Shown here in pieces: positions 59,768-64,000 of a DNA stretch of 64,000 bases. Position 1 is the stretch's first letter, and each line of letters starts with the position of its first letter. The notes beneath the pieces are model-generated. The model had not been told where the DNA came from and ran no database searches. It worked only from the letters and a program-made list of their open reading frames with translations. The DNA is from Rhodococcus sp. ARC_M5 (GTDB taxonomy: Bacteria; Actinomycetota; Actinomycetes; Mycobacteriales; Mycobacteriaceae), in the NCBI RefSeq assembly GCF_022810405.1, contig NZ_JALGQE010000014.1, forward strand, positions 1-64,000. Reading direction: 5' to 3'. Position numbers and translations under genes: made by a program.

Positions 59768-61321
59768 ATGCCAGCACCGTCCGCCTCGACCTTCTCTCGG
59801 CTCGCCGATCTCATCGCCATCCCAGACGCCGAATCGCGGCCGACGAAGACCATCACCGAGGTGTTCACCGGTAAGGAACTGGCGACCATCCCGGTCGGCA
59901 CCGCCGCCGACGCGACGGCTGCGATCGCGCGCGTTCGCGCAGCTCAGGTGGCCTGGGCCAAGCGCCCCGTGTCCGAGCGCGCCGAGATCTTCCACCGCTA
60001 CCGTGACCTGGTGCTCGCCCATCGCGACGAGCTGATGGACATGGCGCAGGCCGAGACCGGCAAGTCCCGCGCCGCTGCCCTCGAGGAAGTCCTCGACATC
60101 TCGATGACCTCGCGGCACTACGCGCGCACCGCCGCGAAGCTGCTGGCTCCGAAGAAGGTCACCGGCATGCTGCCGGTGCTGACCAAGACTCGGGTCCGCT
60201 ATCAGCCGAAGGGCGTCGTCGGGATCATCTCCCCGTGGAACTACCCGATGACCCTCGCGGTATCCGACGCCATTCCGGCTCTGTTGGCAGGCAACGGCGT
60301 TGTGCTCAAGCCCGACAGCCAGACGCCGTACTGCGCCCTGGCCTGCGTCGAACTGCTCTACAAGGCCGGTCTGCCCCGCGACCTGTTCGCCGTGGTGCCC
60401 GGCCCGGGTTCGGTGGTGGGAACCGCCATCGTCGAGAACACCGAATACGTCATGTTCACCGGCTCCACCGCTACCGGTCAGCTCCTGGCCGAGCAGGCCG
60501 GCCGTCGACTCATCGGATTCTCCGCGGAACTCGGCGGCAAGAACGCGATGATCGTCGCCAAGGGTGCCAACCTGCGTGAGGTGTCCGACGCGGCCGTCCG
60601 AGCTTGCTTCTCCAACTCCGGCCAACTCTGCATCTCCATCGAACGTATCTATGTCGAGAAGTCGATCGCCGCGGAGTTCACCGAGAAGTTCGGTGAACGG
60701 GTGCGCAAGATGACTCTCGGAGCCGACTACGAGTTCGGCATCGAGATGGGCAGCCTCATTTCCGAGGACCAGATCAAGACCGTCTCGACCCACGTCGACG
60801 ACGCCAAGGTCAAGGGCGCGACCGTGATCGCGGGCGGCAAGGCTCGCCCCGACATCGGCCCACTGTTCTACGAGCCGACCTTGCTGGCGAATGTCACCGA
60901 GGACATGGAGTGCGCGGCAACCGAAACCTTCGGGCCGCTGGTGTCGATCTACCCCGTCGTCGATGTCGACGAGGCCATCGAGAAGGCCAACGACACCGAG
61001 TACGGACTCAACGCGAGTGTGTGGGCCAAGACCAAGTCGCAGGGCGAAGCCATTGCGGCGCGGCTGCATTCGGGCACCGTCAACGTCGACGAGGGCTACG
61101 CGCCGACGTGGGGAACCACCGGCGCACCGATGGGCGGCATGGGAGTGTCCGGCATGGGGCGCAGGCACGGTACCGAGGGCCTGCTCAAGTACACCGAGTC
61201 GCAGACCATCGCGACGACGCGGTTGCTCAATCTCGGTGGGCCGCGGGGACTTCCGCCGAAGCTGTGGGCCAAGATCATGCCGCCCTTCGTCAAGGCGCTG
61301 AAGTACATCCCGGGCCGGTAG
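59768..61321 (+). CDS. gabD2: Succinate-semialdehyde dehydrogenase, GabD2 type
   Basis: A 517-aa NAD(P)-dependent aldehyde dehydrogenase close to the mycobacterial GabD2: GVVGIISPWNYPMTLAVSDAIPALLAGN, FTGSTATGQLLAEQ, the Glu in FSAELGGKNAMIV, nucleophile Cys in NSGQLCISIERIYV, and ATETFGPLVSIYPV. It oxidises succinic semialdehyde to succinate in the GABA or alternative TCA route. Extra ~40 C-terminal residues (GGPRGLPPKLWAKIMPPFVKALKYIPGR) are amphipathic, as in GabD2. Confidence 0.9.
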   Translation: MPAPSASTFSRLADLIAIPDAESRPTKTITEVFTGKELATIPVGTAADATAAIARVRAAQVAWAKRPVSERAEIFHRYRDLVLAHRDELMDMAQAETGKSRAAALEEVLDISMTSRHYARTAAKLLAPKKVTGMLPVLTKTRVRYQPKGVVGIISPWNYPMTLAVSDAIPALLAGNGVVLKPDSQTPYCALACVELLYKAGLPRDLFAVVPGPGSVVGTAIVENTEYVMFTGSTATGQLLAEQAGRRLIGFSAELGGKNAMIVAKGANLREVSDAAVRACFSNSGQLCISIERIYVEKSIAAEFTEKFGERVRKMTLGADYEFGIEMGSLISEDQIKTVSTHVDDAKVKGATVIAGGKARPDIGPLFYEPTLLANVTEDMECAATETFGPLVSIYPVVDVDEAIEKANDTEYGLNASVWAKTKSQGEAIAARLHSGTVNVDEGYAPTWGTTGAPMGGMGVSGMGRRHGTEGLLKYTESQTIATTRLLNLGGPRGLPPKLWAKIMPPFVKALKYIPGR

Positions 61322-61355
61322 TACAGCCCCGGTATCGGGGGCGACGAGGGACGGT

Positions 61356-62750
61356 CTAGGTCGCGCGTAGGACCGAGATGCTCAGGGCCCTGGTGTAGAT
61401 CGAGTCGGTGTCGACTCGATCGAACATCGGCCACGACTGTCGATCGATTCCCTCGTCGTCGAACGTCGCCACGGGGATGTCCCACACGGTCGATCCGGTT
61501 CTGACGTCGATTCCGCGCAGTACTTCCGGTCCGAACAGTGTGGCGACGTCACCGTCGAGCGCACCGACCTCGGCGAACCGCCCCGACTCTCGGCTCCACA
61601 GCGTGGTCCCGGTGTCGAGGTCGATCGCCCACTCGGTGGCGGTGTCGTTGTTGCGCAGCAGTGCCACCGAATCGGTGACCGCGTAGGCGAGGCCGTTGGT
61701 GGCCAGGAACGTCGCGGCGGGGCCGGCGACGTCCGGCGCAACAGTCCAGACGAGGCTGTCGTCGGTCCACACAGGATCGGGATTCGACGGTCGATAGCCG
61801 CCCGTCCCGAGCAGCAACGGGGTCCCCTCGGAGGGTGCGTCGAACGTCGGCTGCTGCAGGGTCACGGAATCCGTTGCCGCGAGCACGGTTCCGTCGGTGT
61901 CGACGATCTCCGAACCCGTGACCGCTTTGGGATCCGAGCAGTCCGTTCGGACCACCCGCACTGTGCCGTCGCGCGCGGCAGTGCCCGAGCGTGCACAGCT
62001 CGGAGTTGTTCTGGACCACAGGTTCTCGCCGGTGTCGAGGTCGAAGGCGAACACTCCCCGGTCGTCGTCGTACAGCCCGATTCCGTGCGCGGTGTGCAGG
62101 GTGGAAGCAAAGTGCATGCTCGACGAGGTCGCGGAATCGAACTGCACCGACCAGTCTGCATCGAGGTCATCAGCAGTACCTCGCGATACCGTCGCCCGGT
62201 CACCCTCGTCCACCGCACGCGAGGTGTACACGTGGCCGTCCGAGGTGGTCAGATTCGTGATGGGGAACGCTGCGTCCCGCGTGGTCGGTTCTCCGGATTC
62301 TGCGTCGACGGTGAGGATTTGGGACCTCGTGCCGGCGTTGCCGCGATAGCAGACGATCCGACCGTCGACGAATTCCTCACCGCAGCCGATGATGTCCTCC
62401 GCAGGGGTGCGCCATCGCACCGCGCCGTCGGCGATGTCCAATCCCACCAGGGTGGCGTCGGCGATGTCCCGGCCGTCGAGACGGCCGACGAGCGTGACGA
62501 CCGTCGAGCCGTCGGAGATGGAACCGGATTCCGTCGAGTCGGTGGCACTGCCCTGGACGGGATCGCGAAATTGACCACCGTCGATCCCCACATCCGAGGG
62601 AGTCAGAGTCCAACCGAGGCCGGGAGCAGATCCTGTTGCACCGTCGACGGGGGTGCCGGCCGTGGGCTGCTGCTGCTCGGTTGTGCACGACGCGCAGACG
62701 AGCGCTGATACCAGGACCGCGACGGCGGAGATCCGGAGGCCGCGTGTCAT
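61356..62750 (-). CDS. PQQ-repeat (beta-propeller) lipoprotein
   Basis: A 464-aa lipoprotein: signal MTRGLRISAVAVLVSALVCASC with lipobox Cys 22, an acidic linker, then propeller blades with the WxTP/LWS tryptophan-docking pattern (VRWRTPAEDIIGCG, VYTSRAVDEGDR, DLDTGENLWSRTTPSC, WAIDLDTGTTLWSRESG, DVRTGSTVWDIPVATFD). PQQ-like repeats here need not bind PQQ; such lipoproteins often serve as scaffolds. Two Cys pairs could form disulfides. ATG 62750 chosen. Confidence 0.85.
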   Translation of the reverse strand: MTRGLRISAVAVLVSALVCASCTTEQQQPTAGTPVDGATGSAPGLGWTLTPSDVGIDGGQFRDPVQGSATDSTESGSISDGSTVVTLVGRLDGRDIADATLVGLDIADGAVRWRTPAEDIIGCGEEFVDGRIVCYRGNAGTRSQILTVDAESGEPTTRDAAFPITNLTTSDGHVYTSRAVDEGDRATVSRGTADDLDADWSVQFDSATSSSMHFASTLHTAHGIGLYDDDRGVFAFDLDTGENLWSRTTPSCARSGTAARDGTVRVVRTDCSDPKAVTGSEIVDTDGTVLAATDSVTLQQPTFDAPSEGTPLLLGTGGYRPSNPDPVWTDDSLVWTVAPDVAGPAATFLATNGLAYAVTDSVALLRNNDTATEWAIDLDTGTTLWSRESGRFAEVGALDGDVATLFGPEVLRGIDVRTGSTVWDIPVATFDDEGIDRQSWPMFDRVDTDSIYTRALSISVLRAT

Positions 62751-62818
62751 GAAAGATTCTCCCGCCTGTGCAGAACCGACATGGTGGTCTGTCCGTTCTG
62801 GCGAGCATAGAACGAAAA

Positions 62819-62849
62819 TTCCCCGCACTCTCGGTGAGAGTGCGGGGAA
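62819..62849. terminator. Hairpin terminator downstream of the MFS gene
   Basis: CCCCGCACTCTC (62821-62832) and GAGAGTGCGGGG (62836-62847) form a perfect 12-bp stem with a GGT loop, extended by two T-A pairs to a 14-bp helix. A/T-rich flanks lie on both sides, including TTTTCG-type bases on the minus-strand side. It separates the leftward MFS gene from the leftward lipoprotein gene. Confidence 0.88.
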
Positions 62850-62866
62850 ATTCTGTGATGCCGGGT

Positions 62867-64000
62867 CTAGTTGACGCTGTGTCCGTTCAGTCCGGCGTGT
62901 GCGTAGTGATTGTGACTATCGGGAATGTGGTTGTCTCCCAACACCCGAGCGATCTGTTGCTCACTGAGCCCCAGGCGACGAAGCCGCTCGCACACTGCAT
63001 CGAAATCGAGCATCTTCGCGTCGAGTTCCTGCTGCAAGGCAATCACTTCGGCGCGGATGGTCTCGGCCTCGTCGAGTGCGGCCAACGTGTCCTTCGGCTC
63101 GGGCAACAGCAGAGCGAGCAGTCGATCGCGAGCATCGGTGCTCAGGCCCTCGAAGGGCCGCCGTCCCGGCTGAGCCTCGTGCCGACCCTCGGCGTGCCGG
63201 CTGTCGAGGTGGCGGTCAGCGTCGGACTCGGGGGAGAGGTAGTCCTGGGTGGCACCGAAGGACGGAATCTCGGCGAGCTGGTCCTGCGGCTCGTCCTTGG
63301 GTCCCTGCGCAGGGGTCGAGGCGATGTCGATCGTCTGGCGCAGTGGGCGATTCGGAATGAAGACGACTGCGATCAGCGTGACGATCGCAACGAAGCCGGC
63401 GATCATGAAGATGCGACCGGTCGCGTCACCGTATGCGGTGCGGACGACTTCGAGGACGGGCGCGGGGAGTGCGGTGAGATCGAGTGATCCACCGCCGCCC
63501 GACGAGCTGTCGACACCGAGTTGGGCCAGGCCGGCTGCGGACTTGTCTGCCACTCGGGTTGCCAACAGCGAACCGAGAACCGAGACGCCGATCGCGCCGC
63601 CGAAGGTGCGGAAGAAGGCAACCGTCGACGATGCCGCACCGACATTCTGCACACTGACCGTGTTCTGCACTGCGAGAACGAGATTCTGCATCAGCATGCC
63701 GGTACCGAGGCCGACGATGGTGATGAAGATGCCGACCGTCACCAGGCTGGTGGCGTGATCGATGGTGCCCAGGAGCAGGAATCCGACGACCAGCAGGACC
63801 GAGCCGGACACGATGAACGGCTTCCACTTTCCGAACTTGGTGATGAGCTGTCCCGAGCCGACGGAGGCGACGAGCATGCCGAACACCAATGGGATGGAGA
63901 GCAATCCGGCTTCGGTGGGGGTGTAGCCGCGAGCGGTCTGGAAGTACTGGCCGAGGAAGGTGGTGGCTCCGAAGAGGCCGACACCGACGGCGATCGAGGC
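62867..64000 (-). CDS. MFS drug exporter (DHA2/EmrB-like), 5' end outside the window
   Basis: The C-terminal ~377 residues of a multidrug-type MFS transporter; the frame is open to the window edge, where it reads ASIAVGVGLFGATTFLGQYFQTARGYTPTEAGLLSIPLVFG, typical of 14-helix DHA2 proteins. Helices follow up to FVAIVTLIAVVFIPNRPL. Then comes an unusual hydrophilic tail of ~160 residues: acidic/Pro-rich, then a helical part (DARDRLLALLLPEPKDTLAALDEAETIRAEVIALQQELDAKMLDFDAVCERLRRLGLSEQQIARVLGD) that looks like a coiled coil plus a small helix-turn-helix-like bundle. Confidence 0.88.
   Translation of the reverse strand, partial: ASIAVGVGLFGATTFLGQYFQTARGYTPTEAGLLSIPLVFGMLVASVGSGQLITKFGKWKPFIVSGSVLLVVGFLLLGTIDHATSLVTVGIFITIVGLGTGMLMQNLVLAVQNTVSVQNVGAASSTVAFFRTFGGAIGVSVLGSLLATRVADKSAAGLAQLGVDSSSGGGGSLDLTALPAPVLEVVRTAYGDATGRIFMIAGFVAIVTLIAVVFIPNRPLRQTIDIASTPAQGPKDEPQDQLAEIPSFGATQDYLSPESDADRHLDSRHAEGRHEAQPGRRPFEGLSTDARDRLLALLLPEPKDTLAALDEAETIRAEVIALQQELDAKMLDFDAVCERLRRLGLSEQQIARVLGDNHIPDSHNHYAHAGLNGHSVN

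Noticed and set aside
59744..61168. 474-codon minus-strand frame opposite gabD2
   Set aside because: Antisense shadow; the dehydrogenase frame is complete and well conserved.

Overview
The window looks like chromosome of a high-GC mycolate-type actinomycete, most likely Rhodococcus or a close relative (Rhodococcoides/Nocardia). Supporting genes are a Tat/lipobox-rich secretome, a cutinase-family protein with a Pro/Ala/Thr tail, a LIP-type secreted lipase, DUF3558 lipoproteins, a DUF222/HNH (13E12-type) protein, a DUF5313 protein, a WhiB factor, gabD2-type and lysine 6-transaminase genes, and aromatic-carotenoid genes. Assignment to genus is inference from gene content; no rRNA or tRNA gene was seen. 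Genes are tightly packed, with many 4-base ATGA/GTGA overlaps.

Layout. 1-2.6 kb: a broken argP-type regulator, a small hypothetical gene and lat. 2.7-8.1 kb: the divergent pcd dehydrogenase (with lat it forms the lysine to 2-aminoadipate route), two membrane proteins, a cutinase-like secreted protein and a GNAT remnant. 8.1-11.2 kb: a copper module with a CsoR-like operator, a membrane-anchored HVHP protein and a CopA-type ATPase. 11.2-14.2 kb: an overlapping operon of S4 protein, CrtT-like methyltransferase, CrtU-like desaturase and GNAT, with a Rieske/DUF5914 protein nearby at 16.5-17.5 kb. 14.4-19.3 kb: hsp20 under a CIRCE element, GNAT, an ArsR-SRPBCC pair, and AzlCD with a divergent XRE-cupin regulator.

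19.5-24.2 kb is the accessory and most interesting part. A duplicated pair (128-aa helical protein plus DUF3558 lipoprotein) flanks a decayed ABC-transporter operon. Next to it is a retron-type reverse transcriptase preceded by a structured 162-nt segment closed by a 19-bp inverted repeat, matching the a1/a2 layout of a retron msr-msd RNA, and followed by a small two-helix YrhK-like membrane protein. This is a candidate undescribed actinobacterial retron.

24.2-36.0 kb: a complete galactoside-utilisation locus. Leftward are the binding protein, two permeases and a GH36 alpha-galactosidase. Rightward are a GH42 beta-galactosidase, a DeoR regulator, galT, galK and the ABC ATPase, arranged around a shared control region. 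36.0-42.1 kb: another GNAT remnant, a MerR/GyrI-like regulator with its own dyad, a Cys-rich small protein, a DedA protein, a two-component system with a DUF4097-like protein, and a photolyase-family protein whose domains look circularly permuted.

42.1-50.1 kb: fmdB/fmdA amidase genes, several lineage-specific hypotheticals, the DUF222/HNH protein and two PLDc_N-type small membrane proteins. 50.1-59.6 kb: GNAT, aldo/keto reductase, class IV aminotransferase, serine hydrolase, a TetR-alpha/beta hydrolase pair with two identical operators, rraA, DUF5313, a secreted amidohydrolase, WhiB, a TipA-type MerR regulator and a secreted lipase. 59.7-64 kb: gabD2-type dehydrogenase, a PQQ-repeat lipoprotein, and an MFS exporter with a long cytoplasmic tail that runs off the window end.
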